This document shows positions 34,665 to 45,960 of a DNA stretch of 64,000 nucleotides, in pieces. This DNA is from Prosapia bicincta (taxonomy: Eukaryota > Arthropoda > Insecta > Hemiptera > Cercopidae): positions 73,524,771 to 73,588,770 of the forward strand of contig JBAIZL010000001.1 of NCBI GenBank assembly GCA_036971475.1. Direction: 5' to 3'. Position 1 is the first letter of the stretch. Each line of letters begins with the position of its first letter. The notes under the pieces are model-generated. The model was not told where the DNA came from. It was given only the letters and a program-made list of their open reading frames with translations, and made no database searches. A program made the position numbers and the translations under genes.

Positions 34665-34925
34665 CCTTATCGGTGTAGAGCAGTTAGCTACAGCCATTGT
34701 ACTCTCTTCCCATAAATTCCACAAGATTAGCTTGGTGGATACTTACCTCAGCAAAATCGAAATACCCACCTGTTGCTGATTCTCTTGGTACCTTCTGGTG
34801 TATATACCAGCCAGCCAAACCAGTTTCTTCTTGCCGCTCCCAATGTAAAGCACTAACAGAATACGTGGATTTGGCTTTCCTCTTTGTCCTCGTCGCATCT
34901 CTTGTACATAGAGGACCTCAATCTA
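34665..34925 (-). repeat. Exon-like cassette, copy 2
   Basis: On the minus strand this reads RCDEDKEESQIHVFC followed by a stop, then FTLGAARRNWFG. A strong donor-like GAG|GTAAGTAT lies at about 34,746. The copy at 34,970 has the same stop at the same place. Confidence 0.4.
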
Positions 34926-34969
34926 ATAATTCAACATTTTGAATTAATATCAGAAACTGGTAGGACCCT

Positions 34970-35240
34970 TATCGGTGTAGAACACTTAGTTACAGCCTTT
35001 GTACTCTCTTCCCATTCCTACACAGGATTAGCTTAGTGGATACCTACCTCTTCAGAACCCTATTATCTACTGGATGCTGAATTTTCTGAAACCTTCTGGT
35101 ATACATACCTGTCAAACCACACTCTTCTTGCTGCTTCTAATGCAGGACACTAACAGAACACGTAGATTTGGATTTCCTCTTGGTCCTCGTCGCAGCTCTT
35201 ATACACAGGTTACCTAGAGCTAATAAATTCAACATGGCTC
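34970..35240 (-). repeat. Exon-like cassette, copy 3
   Basis: On the minus strand this reads SCDEDQEEIQIYVFC followed by a stop, then PALEAARRVWFDRYVYQKV. The donor-like GTAGGTAT is at about 35,047. The function is unknown. Confidence 0.4.
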
Positions 35241-37091
35241 ATTCTAAATATATTTTTATAGAAACGTATCTAAGACATTTTGTTATTCCCCTGCCGGGAT
35301 AAGCATAAAATAAGGAAAACCTATGTAACATAATACAAATTTATTACGTGTGGTATACTACTTTTCATTCCTATCATCTTACTTGTGTATGATGTTCTCC
35401 GGTACATATGAGAACATATTGTTGTTCTCTGCGTTACATATGATTATGATTGTAGAATATTTTGGTTTCCGTAACGTGATATCCTAGTAGGCACACCTGC
35501 TCTGTGATATCCTAGTAGGAATTCTCTACTAGGGGACATGCGGTCCTAAAATCAGATCGCTTTAGGTATTACATTCCGACATTAATCCCGGCGGGGAGTG
35601 CAGGAATTGTAATCTTTACTCCAGTTTGTAGAGTCAAGCTTAAGTTTTACACACAGAAATGTGGCGTTGTAATTTCTATTAATATTACAAAATATGAGGA
35701 ACTATTTGTCTTAAATAAATATTTTAAAACGAAATATCGCTCTTAAGGCGTGACGGTAATGTTTCACAATTGCATTTTTGTCAGTTAAATGGTTTTTGTC
35801 ATGTACGCAATTTACATAAGACGACTATGTAAACACGTGTAACCTACAAAAACAACATTTCGACAATTTCGTTGTGTAAAAAGGTGGTTTTTGAAAGTAT
35901 TCTCTAATTCATTAGTTCATTATAATTAATGGCTAATGCCTGTCTGGCATAATAAAGTGACCGAACAAAGGCAAAGCCTCCTTAATTCGCAACAATTACC
36001 TTAAAGTGCCAAAGCGACAACGCTTTACGGGCAGTAATTGCCTCTGTAGACTGGAGCTCTGAAGCTGGCAACCACATCCGGTTGTGTAACTCTGCTACTT
36101 CCGGTTAAACAGATAGGCTGCTATTGTTGAGACAATTCTCCCCTGGAGTTCAATAATAACTGTGTTCATTGTTACTGAATTCTTGCCGTAATGCGAGACG
36201 CAGGCGTAACTGTGTGTGCGTAAAAGCGTAACTGTGCTCAAATATACACAAAGATGGTTAGAGGTAACACGTTTGGTAGTTAAGATGTTGAAACAGATCA
36301 ATGTGATTTCTACTATATGTGAGGATGTCGTAAGAGACGGTGAGGTATGGTGGAATTAAGGTAAATAAAATAGGAGGAAAAAGTAAATTAAAATAGTTTT
36401 AATATTGGTTAGCTCATAATTAGTTTGTCAGTGCGGCTATATACCAAGTATTGGTGTAGATTGATTAAGGTTAGGAGATAATGATTACCTGTTACTGGTC
36501 CTAGAGAAAGTCATGCAATGTTAGTCTAAGAAATCGAATCGTATTCTTTTTGATTTTGTGGACACTCGAAAATGATCGTTAAATCGTCGAGACCCCCCGC
36601 CCAACAATTTGTGCTAGGAACTGGAAGTGTAAACCGTGATTTAAGCATTTATTACACTGTAACAAGTTAATAAAACATGAAGTGGATGTACATTTTCCGT
36701 TGAAAATATCTAGAAAAGCTTACGATACGAATTGGAATATGTTTTCTTTCTTTGTTTTGCTTAAATGAAGAATTTTCTTATGGACTTCAAAGTCTTTATT
36801 GTTTTTTAATATTCATAACTGTTTATATTTGTCCATTGTTGTGTTCGTTACTCGTCAAAGTGAAATGTTTATTTGATATCGTGGAAAATACAAAATGCAC
36901 ACATATCGACGTCCGGGGATTAATTTAACAATAACAGTCGGCAAAAGCTCGATAAGCTGGCGTAAATAATAACACTGTCAGCGGATCAGCTGGCAGCGAC
37001 AAATAAACATAAATGGGAACGTCACAATAAACCAAACATGAAATGTGGAACATTTATATCTGTAACATATCCGATATATGTGTTAAAATTC

Positions 37092-38470
37092 AGAGGGAAA
37101 ATGCACTTTATGCAGCTTGAAATGTGAAGTAATGTTGCCAACTCTCCGTTGTCATTTAATTATAAAATACTTTGGGCATCCGATGTAAAAGTTTAAATAT
37201 TCAAAATAAGCATTTTAATCTAACAGTTTTCTATTGTAATTTTCTGATTGAAAATCAAACTAATTATAATAACAACCACATATTGATTAAAATCACAATC
37301 ACAGTAAATATGAAAATAATGTAAATGTGCAAATGATATTAAAAACTAGGAGAACAAAATCATCTAGGTTTTAATAATTTTATAAAGGAAAAACTATTTT
37401 AATATAGATATAATAATATTGGTTGAGTTTTGTTCAAATGTAGAAGGAAAATGCATTTTACGCAGTTTGGAATGTGAAATAATGTTGCAAACTCTCCGTT
37501 GTTATTTAATTATAAAATACTTTGGGCATCCGATGTAAAAGTTTAAATATTCAAAATAAGCATTTTAATCTAACAGTTTTCTATTGTAATTTTCTGATTG
37601 AAAATCAAACTAATTATAATAACAACCACATATTGATTAAAATCACAATCACAGTAAATATGAAAATAACGTAAATGTGCAAATGATATTAAAAACTAGG
37701 AGAACAAAATCAACTAGGTTTTAATAATTTTATAAAGGAAAAACTATTTTAATATAGATATAATAATATTGGTTGAGTTTTGTTCAAATGTAGAAGGAAA
37801 ATGCATTTTACACAGTTTGGAATGTGAAATAATGTTGCAAACTCTCCGTTGTTATTTAATTATAAAATACTTTGGGCATCCGATGTAAAAGTTTAAATAT
37901 TCAAAATAAGCATTTTAATCTAACAGTTTTCTATTGTAATTTTCTGATTGAAAATCAAACTAATTATAATACATATTGATTAAAATCACAATCACAGTAA
38001 ATATGAAAATAATGTAAATGTGCAAATGATATTAAAAACTAGGAGAACAAAATCATCTAGGTTTTAATAATTTTATAAAGGAAAAACTATTTTAATATAG
38101 ATATAATAATATTGGTTGAGTTTTGTTCAAATGTAGAAGGAAAATGCATTTTACGCAGTTTGGAATGTGAAATAATGTTGCAAACTCTCCGTTGTTATTT
38201 AATTATAAAATACTTTGGGCATCCGATGTAAAAGTTTAAATATTCGAAATAAGCATTATGATCAAAAGGTTTTCTATTGTAATTTTTTAATAGAAAAATC
38301 AAACAAATTAAAATCACAACCACATAATGATTAAAATCTCAATCACAGTAAATAGGAAAAGAGTGTAAATATGCAAGTGATAATAATAGCTAAGAGAACA
38401 AAATCATCTAGGTTTTAATATTTTTAAAGGAAAAACTAATTTTATATAGATCTAATAATGTTGGTTGATT
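37092..38470. repeat. 350-bp satellite, about four units
   Basis: TATAAAATACTTTGGGCATC recurs at 37,161, 37,511, 37,861 and 38,204, giving periods of 350, 350 and 343 bp. A 7-bp loss near 37,972 explains the last. The middle units are almost identical, while the right half of the last unit is clearly more diverged, as is usual at the edge of a satellite array. Confidence 0.95.
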
Positions 38471-39360
38471 TTTTTAAAAAGTTCTTTTAAACTTTTAAAA
38501 TATAATATCTTTCACAACGGACTAATATGAATATACAAATTTAAAATATTTTAACTTGGTATCTATTATTTTAGCATTGTATTTTTAAACTACATTTAAA
38601 TTCCTTATTAGTTTGAAAATCCGTTTATTACATATATTTAACTAAAAATATTTTATAAGTAATTTCCTATTTTTTTATTAATATCCTGTTTGTTTTAAGG
38701 AGATTTTAAAACAATTAAGTAGATGTACAGTAAGTAGATAAAAAGAAGTAGCTTCCTATATGGAGAAATAGGGAACAACCATGGTAGAAGAGGCCCACAA
38801 ATAAAGGATTGTAAGGAACACCTCATGCACCTCAGTGTAGGCAGATGTTACAGGCTGAGTACGACTAAAGCAGAGATATAATGGCATGATCTCATATGTC
38901 TGAAATGGACATAGTTTCTATCCGTGTAAGCCCCCAGGAACGATATTATATGATAGGAAACAAACAAAACGAAAGAGATTCCGTGTAGGGTAATTTAGCG
39001 CGGTTAAGACAAAGAGTGGCTGCCTGACTGCCTTGTAAGTAATGGATGGAGCAATATTATGGGTAATAGATGAAATTGTGTGGTTACGATAATTTTGTGT
39101 GCGCAATAAGACAGACGGTTCCCCGAAAGTTTCCTATCATAAAATCGTAAACCCATTCCTGCATTTGTATTCTTCACCTAAATTTGGAATAGATGTTTCC
39201 CATCGTTATTATATTCTGTGCTTTCAGTCGCACACAAACTTACAAGCTCCACGCAATTTACGATCAACAACCACCTTCTCAACAACTAGTGTAACAACGT
39301 ATTTGCTTCATATCTAAAGTGTTAAATAGTGATGTCCGCCATTACTGGTAATATTTTCTC

Positions 39361-39401
39361 AATCACTTAAACAATAGTCATAAACTATTGTTTAAGTGAT
39401 T
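39361..39401. repeat. Perfect 17-bp hairpin
   Basis: AATCACTTAAACAATAG pairs perfectly with CTATTGTTTAAGTGATT across a 7-nt loop. It is too short for a typical miRNA precursor. It occurs only once in the window. Confidence 0.6.
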
Positions 39402-39507
39402 AATAACATTTACCGAACATAATGGACTACAAAATTCAAGACATATTTTCTCGTATTTAAACCCCCCTTCCCCGACGATTCTACGTAACCATTGGGTACG
39501 CGTACCA

Positions 39508-39524
39508 CAGGTTTGAAACCGCTG
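39508..39524 (-). mobile_element. hAT-like terminal inverted repeat, orphan
   Basis: Read on the minus strand, CAGCGGTTTCAAACCTG followed by TGGTACGCGTACCC resembles hAT ends of the CAGNGGTTNTCAAAC type. The partner end and target duplication were not found, so it may be a truncated element. Confidence 0.4.
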
Positions 39525-39973
39525 TTTTACGCAACTATTATTCATGAAGGAAAAATGTGAGTCTTTTCTGTTAAACGTTTGCCATTCCTACCAAATGTCG
39601 CTTAATTTTGACATTCCTAATTAGTTTCTCTTTCCAGAATTTATCCAAGGACAGAATATTTTACAGTTGTATAATAATAATACGTGTTTTATTTTAAATT
39701 AAGTATACTTATTCTTGTTGCACTACTTATACCATTACCATGTGTAAGTTGAGTTCAACTGATGTTTTTGTAAATAATAATACAATACATAAAATTACTT
39801 TGGCAAATTCAAAATTTTGTCTTTATTAGTAGCTTTTAACTCGTACATATTTCACTATAAGATTATTGTCTTATAAGTTACATGTTTTAAGTTATTCCAT
39901 TATAATTTTCTGATAATTATGATAGGTCTTTTTTTTTATATAATTGGTGTAGGGAAATATATTTGACAAATAA

Positions 39974-40276
39974 CTATCTAACGATTACACAGATATAATG
40001 GGAAAATATTTGTTGACAGAAGTATTGTGTGTCCAATGAAAGGTCAAACCGTCTGCCAAAAGCTTTGCCCAGTGCTATAAGCTCATTTATCACAAATCCA
40101 ATAACTAATGGATAAAACCTGTTTGTGTTGGCGAAATCTATAAAATATATTGACGGGTCAAATTGGCTTTCAAATAGTTTGTTGCCACGTGAAAACTTTA
40201 ATTGCAGTCCATAGGGACTAAGTTTGAAGTACGAGGCCACTAATAAGGCTAATTGAAAGGCAATGGGCTGCCACAT
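39974..40276 (-). CDS. Unidentified 100-codon frame, possible exon
   Basis: The frame has mixed composition (start MWQPIAFQLALLVASYF, later TNRFYPLVIGFVINEL and GKAFGRRFDLSLDTQYF) and is less AT-biased than its surroundings. Read upstream, the frame stays open to an in-frame TAG whose AG could be a splice acceptor (AACCCAATAG). No family is recognised. It lies between the blocks and has no second copy in the window. It may be an exon of an undetected gene or a chance frame. Confidence 0.22.
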   Translation of the reverse strand: MWQPIAFQLALLVASYFKLSPYGLQLKFSRGNKLFESQFDPSIYFIDFANTNRFYPLVIGFVINELIALGKAFGRRFDLSLDTQYFCQQIFSHYICVIVR

Positions 40277-40605
40277 ATGGAATTCAATGCACTTCTATTG
40301 GGTTAAATTGTATTTTTCATTAATTTATAAACACCGCTAAGACTTTATTGAGTATTAGAGCTACTATATGAAATAGGTTTCATTTCGTCAAAACAGCAGA
40401 GAATTTAATTGCGAGCGCTACATAAAAGAATTTTATTAGAGTACTTGGTTTTTATAGTTATTTTATAAATTATCTTCATGGAAAAAAAACAATACGAATA
40501 TGTATATGTAGATATATATATCATTGAAAACACAGTAATCTGACTAATAAAATATTCCAAATATTAATAATATCGTAAATAAATAACCCTTACCTTTCGA
40601 AGTAA

Positions 40606-40610
<5 letters not shown>

Positions 40611-40655
<45 letters not shown>
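40611..40655. repeat. (TA)n microsatellite
   Basis: An uninterrupted TA run of about 45 bp in the spacer between the blocks. Confidence 0.92.
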
Positions 40656-40657
<2 letters not shown>

Positions 40658-42034
40658 AAATTCTTGCTTATTATATCAAACAAAAATATTCCAAAACATC
40701 TACTTTTTATGTGACAATTGTATGTCTGAAGATTTTCCTTCTAGACACAGCAAATTACTTCATTGATTCCTAACGTGCCAACGGTTATCTAACAAGACAA
40801 CAAATAGCTACAGAGATAGTTTGTCAAACTATCACCTACACTAAAGTCAAATAGTTTGTATGCTATAGTTACAAATAGGTAAATTATTACATCGCATATA
40901 CTTCGCTCAAGTTCATGATTTTTTTGTGCAACAAACATCATCAGAATAAAACTTACAAGTGTTACAATAACTAACAAATTCAACTGCCAAAGAAATATAA
41001 AGTAAAGCTTGACACTTTGAGAGGAACCTAATATAGATAAACGAGGAAACTCTTAATAGTCAATCAAACATTCCTTTAATCTGTGTCCATGAACACCTCC
41101 ATATAAGTGCCATCCATATGGATACACAGGACAGTTGACGGTTTTAATCCCATCCTTATATTAAATATAAAATGTTAATATGATTTCAGTATTGACGATT
41201 AAATTGTTCTCAACTAACAATCAGGTTCCGAAGGAAGAGTGTGAATGTTGGTAGGGTTAGGGAGAAGATATATAACTCCCTTGCTTAAGATTTAGGAAAT
41301 AATAAAGGATAAAAAAGGTGATACTCATGTAGGGATGCATGGCTGAAGTGCAGCTACTCTCTGTATGGCAGTGTTTACAGGTTAGACCAAAGGAAGATAC
41401 AAATTATCACAGATACACATAGATCCAAGTAAGGTACAAATCTCCGTCGGTATTTGATGTAACAGGAATGGTTTATTGCATGTGAAGGCTCGCCTACCAG
41501 TAGGTAGATTTTACAGGAGTCTCTTCGTCAAACCTCTTATTGTTACATGTGATTTAGATAGAGCCCAGCGTAGCATTGCTGGGTGACAGCGAGGCGCATC
41601 AAACCGTACCACTAGCACCTAAGTCTTCCTAAAAGTTGCGACTAACCGCGATCTGTAACTAACCTATATTGTTTCAATAAAGAGTCTAATAAACACTATC
41701 ATTATTGGAACAAAGTCTCTGACAACGCATCTATACGAATTTGAAAAAAATATGTGTAGACATTTACACCTCAACTGTATGGATAACGTTTTGTAGAAAC
41801 GTTTTGAGAGGCCTATTGATAGTGCAATTTCTTTAGTTTGATTAAATATACTATCGTATATTCAAATATTAAATATCGTAATTCAAAATACGAGGAAAGC
41901 ACAAAGATTGCACGTAGAGGAATTGTTTCAAAATTTATCCTTTCATCCGTGGAATTATTTCACCGAATATTCGCTAGAGCAGTTAGTTGACAGGCATTCA
42001 CGTTTTCAGTTGTACCAGGAAAATCATCACACCC

Positions 42035-42038
<4 letters not shown>

Positions 42039-42092
<54 letters not shown>

Positions 42093-42100
42093 TATATAGG

Positions 42101-42162
<62 letters not shown>
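42039..42162. repeat. (TA)n microsatellite with short interruption
   Basis: A long TA run broken once by GAGAGA and AGGCC. It is the copy C equivalent of the site where A carries the foldback element. Confidence 0.92.
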
Positions 42163-42165
<3 letters not shown>

Positions 42166-42631
42166 GTTAGCTATACTCTAATACTCAAACTTCGTTGTTC
42201 ACTGTACACATCGAGGGCTCGTATAGTGTTAGTTACCGTGAACTTTGCTGTGATAGAAAACAAACATGCAATATATAAAAAAAAAAATTCAATGTCAATT
42301 CCTATTGAAGTCAACAAAGAAAAATTTAATTTGAATTACATTTTGTTTTATAATTACAATAATATAAATATTTTTATACTTGTGACAGAATCACAATATT
42401 ATGTGACAAAATAGAAACCGAATTTCCTTGCAATTTTCAATTTCCAACTCTATACGGTTTATTATGTTGGACTACTATGTTTTGTTTTTGACTAATAATT
42501 CACTTTTTTTCTAATTATGAAACCGATGGTGATCTATAGTTTCTCATTCTAGCCATCTGTTGTACTCACTTCATTGTTGGAAGTTCCATATATCTTTCAA
42601 ATACATCTTCAAGTCGTAAATTTCTAGCAAC

Positions 42632-42700
42632 GAGAAAGTTGGCTCAGTGATAAACTGCTGGAGATTAAACATGTAATAATTCAGTTCGAATTCTATCCGA
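42632..42700 (+). ncRNA. tRNA-like Pol III promoter, copy C
   Basis: The same A-box-like TGGCTCAGTGA (42,640) and B-box-like AGTTCGAATTC (42,683) as at 12,003, with changes only outside the boxes. Confidence 0.4.
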
Positions 42701-43235
42701 CATCACTTTAAAAAAATTGTATTTAATGAATAACTGTCAACCATTACAGGTTAAAAAAAGTATTTGAACTAGTTTGTATGAATAAAAAAGTATTTTGTAC
42801 GATTGAAATTGTGTACAAGATATATATAAGGAGAGCGTGAGTTGATAGAATAAATTGAATTACTATGGCTTGACGTAAATATATTGGCATCTTTTTCATT
42901 GAGCTAGGGAAACGTTAAATCTATGGTGTAAAATATTTCCTTCCATACCGTACTACTATTTGTTATATTGTAGTACGATTTTGCTTTGAAAGATGGATGA
43001 TCTTCAAAACGCTTTGAAACGTGTGAGTAAATAATAAATTGAGTGAGGCTGGAATGCGTTATATCCTGTTTGTACCCAATGCTAAGTTTGTGGTATCATT
43101 TTATTCAATGGGAGAATGGATGCACAGTATTGCAGGCAACTGTAGCAGTAGATAATTTGTAGCAGTGTCACTGATGATGATGAAATAGGTCATTGAAAAG
43201 TGTATAAGAGCTAAAACTCCTGAGCTAAAAATTGC

Positions 43236-43239
43236 TTAA
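43236..43239. other. Empty TTAA site for the Mutator-like element
   Basis: Copy C reads ATTGC-TTAA-AGATGTACTATATG. Blocks A and B have the same flanks separated by the element, with TTAA on both sides. Confidence 0.8.
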
Positions 43240-43274
43240 AGATGTACTATATGAAATTATAGGAAAAAAAGACA

Positions 43275-44036
43275 GATATGAGTGTCCGGTAGAATGCTGC
43301 GTAGAAGGAAATGACTAACGCTTAGAAGGCTGCTTAGAAGGAAATGACTATCTGGTAGAAGGTTACCTAGGAGGAAATGACTATCCAGTAGAAGAATATT
43401 TAAAAGGAAATAACTTTTCGGTAGAAGACTGCCTGGCAGGAAATGACTGTCCGGTAAAAGACTACCTATAAGGAAATGACTGTCCAGTAGAAGGCCGCCT
43501 AGAAAGAAATGACTGAAAGGTAGAAGGCTGGCTGGGAAGAAATGACTGACTGGTAGAAGTTTATCTAGATGGAAATTACTGTCTGGTAGAAGGCTGCCTA
43601 AAAGAAAATGTCTGTCCAGTAAAAGCCTGCCTAGAAGGAAATGACTGTCCGGTATAAGACTGTCTAGAAGGAAATGTCTATCCAGTATAAAACTGTCTAG
43701 AAGGTAATGAGTCTGGTAGAAGGCTGCCTAAAAGGAAATGACTGTACGGTAGAAGATTATCTAGAAGGAAATGACTGTCCGGGTTAAGCCTGCCTAGAAG
43801 AAAAGACTGTCCGGTAGCATATTATTTAACAGGAATTAACTGTCCGGTAGAAGAATACCTGGAAGGATATGGTTGTCCGGTAGAAGACTGCCTACAAGGA
43901 AATTACTCTCCGGTAGAAGAATATTTAGCAGGAAATAACTGTCCGGTAGAAGACTGCCTATAAGGAAATGTCTGTCCAGTAGAAGACGGCCTAGTAGGAA
44001 ATGAGTCTGGTAGAAGGCTGGCTTGAAGGAAATGAG
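43275..44036. repeat. 33-bp minisatellite between copy C and block B
   Basis: Degenerate 33-bp units that correspond unit for unit to the array at the left end of the window, without the hAT insertion. Stops interrupt all frames. Confidence 0.92.
43695..43702. other. Empty target site of the hAT element
   Basis: A single GTCTAGAA with flanks AAACT and GGTAATGAG, matching the sequences on either side of the transposon in block A. Confidence 0.9.
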
Positions 44037-45660
44037 TGCAGGCAAAAATTTCTTTAATCTTTGTCCATGAACACCTAAAAGTAAGTGCCCTCCATATTGA
44101 TACACATTGCAGTTTTTAACCACATCCTTATAATAAATATACAATGTAAATATGATTTCAGTATTGACGATTAAATTGTTCTCAACTAACAATCAGGTTC
44201 CGAAGGAAGAATGTGAATGTTGGTAGCCTTAGGGAGAAGATATATAACTCCCTTGTTTAGGATTTAGGAAATAGTGAAGGATAAAAAATGGTGATACTCA
44301 TCTAAGGCTGCATGGCTGAAGTGCCTCTACTCTCTGTATGGCAGTGTTTACAGGTTAGACCGAAGGGAAGATAAAAATTATCACAGATACACATAGAACC
44401 AAGTAAGGTACAAATCTCCCTCGGTATTTGATGTAACAGGAGTGGTGTATTGCATATGAAGGTTAGCGTATGTGTAGGTAGATTAGACAGGAGTTTCCTC
44501 GTAAACTTCTTAAGGTGACATGTTATTAAAATGGAGTCCTGCGTAGCATGGCTGAGTGACTAACCTATATTGTTTCAATAGAGAGTCTAATAAACACAAT
44601 CATTATTGGAACAAAGTCTCTGACAACACATCTATACGAATTTGAAAAATATATGTGTAGACATTTAAACTCTCAACTGTAAGGGGTAACGTTTTGTAGA
44701 AACATTTGAGTTATAGCGAAATTCCTTTAGTTTGATTAAATATACTATCAAACATTATTTTTGAAATTTTCTTATCAATAGTTTACTGGTATCCACGTGG
44801 TTACGCTAGTATCTGGAATAAACAAAATCGTCAAAATAAAAAAATCTATATTTTCACTAATTGAGATATAAAAGATAATAATTGTTTAACAACATTATGA
44901 CTAGAATAATTTAGAGCTGTGTTAATCTTCAGGGCAGTCAACACACAGCCCACACTTACCATATTGTTAGCACACTGCGGATGTTTTATTTTGCTCCCAT
45001 CTTACGTACATTTTTCTGCATAGTTTTGTGGACGAAATTATTTCACTCGTCTAATCACAGTGCGTTAGAAACGTTTGAAGAACCCGGTGTAAGTCTATAG
45101 TCCCTCCAACTACTTTCATCACGCATCCGCACTTCTAGAGATACTACTGAAAAACTTCATGGTGACTGTTAAGTTTACTGATTTTTTTATTTGTTCCTCG
45201 AGCTTCACTTTGTGTAGCAATATCATGTAGCCAAGATATATAGGCCAATACCACTTCTTATTTCTAATTATGGTTGTGTTGATTATGTATCCTATATTCA
45301 TTTACATAATAATTAGGACGATCTACTCCTCCCATTTAAGGATTTTCTCCTTCCTCCTCCCACCACCATCTTAGGACGGGAAACGTGAATATTTTGTTTC
45401 TCAGTTTGACAAAAACGCTCAACAATTGCAATAGGCTCTACACTGAAGCAATTAGAATCATTGCTTGAATTTTTCGTTATTTCATGTTTTATATTTATCG
45501 AAACTCAAAATAGCAGGAACGGCACAAAGATTGCATGTTACGGAATTGTTTCAAAATTTATCCTTTCATTCTGGGAATTGTTTTACCGGACCGTCGCTAG
45601 AGCAGTTAGTTGACTGGCATTCATGTTTTCAGTTGTACCAGCAAAATCCTCATCCCCTGA

Positions 45661-45728
<68 letters not shown>
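45661..45728. repeat. (TA)n microsatellite
   Basis: A TA run of about 65 bp left of the truncated foldback element, longer than the matching run in A. Confidence 0.92.
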
Positions 45729-45732
<4 letters not shown>

Positions 45733-45767
45733 AGTTATGCAACACTGTTTTCTTGTATACACTTATC

Positions 45768-45960
45768 ACTTTCACTTATGTACTTAAAGTTGACCCGTTG
45801 ACCTTAACATAACGGTACACGAAGGTCAACGGGAGATCCACTCAGCTCCACAACAACCCTGTTCAGTATGCCCGAGGATGACGGCACGACCAGCCATTGA
45901 AAGTTAGCTCGCATAAATACCAAGTAAGATGCTTGTTTAAGTACATAAGTGAAAGTGATA
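45768..45960. mobile_element. Foldback element with most of one arm deleted
   Basis: The counterpart of 4868-5173. The first 25 bp of the left arm remain, then about 105 bp are missing before CCCGTTGACC. The right arm is nearly complete apart from a few bases near 45,846. Loss of one arm is a known fate of long palindromes. Confidence 0.8.

Larger units (their letters stand above)
34390..36985. repeat. Tandem duplication unit U2
   Basis: U2 follows U1 directly. It has the CCATTAGTAGG start at about 34,395, two exon-like cassettes instead of one, the TCCCGGCGGGGAGTGC segment at about 35,587, and the same ending near 36,960. It is longer than U1 because of the extra cassette and added sequence at about 35,240-35,460 and 35,810-36,440. 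Confidence 0.75.
38471..41065. other. Inter-block spacer, no confirmed gene
   Basis: AT-rich unique sequence, apart from the short hairpin, hAT-like terminus, TA run and one candidate exon listed separately. Confidence 0.55.
41066..43260. repeat. Copy C: short version of the L unit
   Basis: Copy C matches block A in four separate pieces: A 3,190-3,895, A 4,655-4,810, A 5,240-5,360 and A 11,645-12,576, then joins the sequence right of the Mutator-like element (A 22,249). It lacks the foldback element, the 38-bp array, the GA tract and the Mutator-like element. Either C lost these parts, or A and B gained some of them; at least the Mutator-like and foldback elements are insertions. It is followed directly by the minisatellite and then block B. 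Confidence 0.85.
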
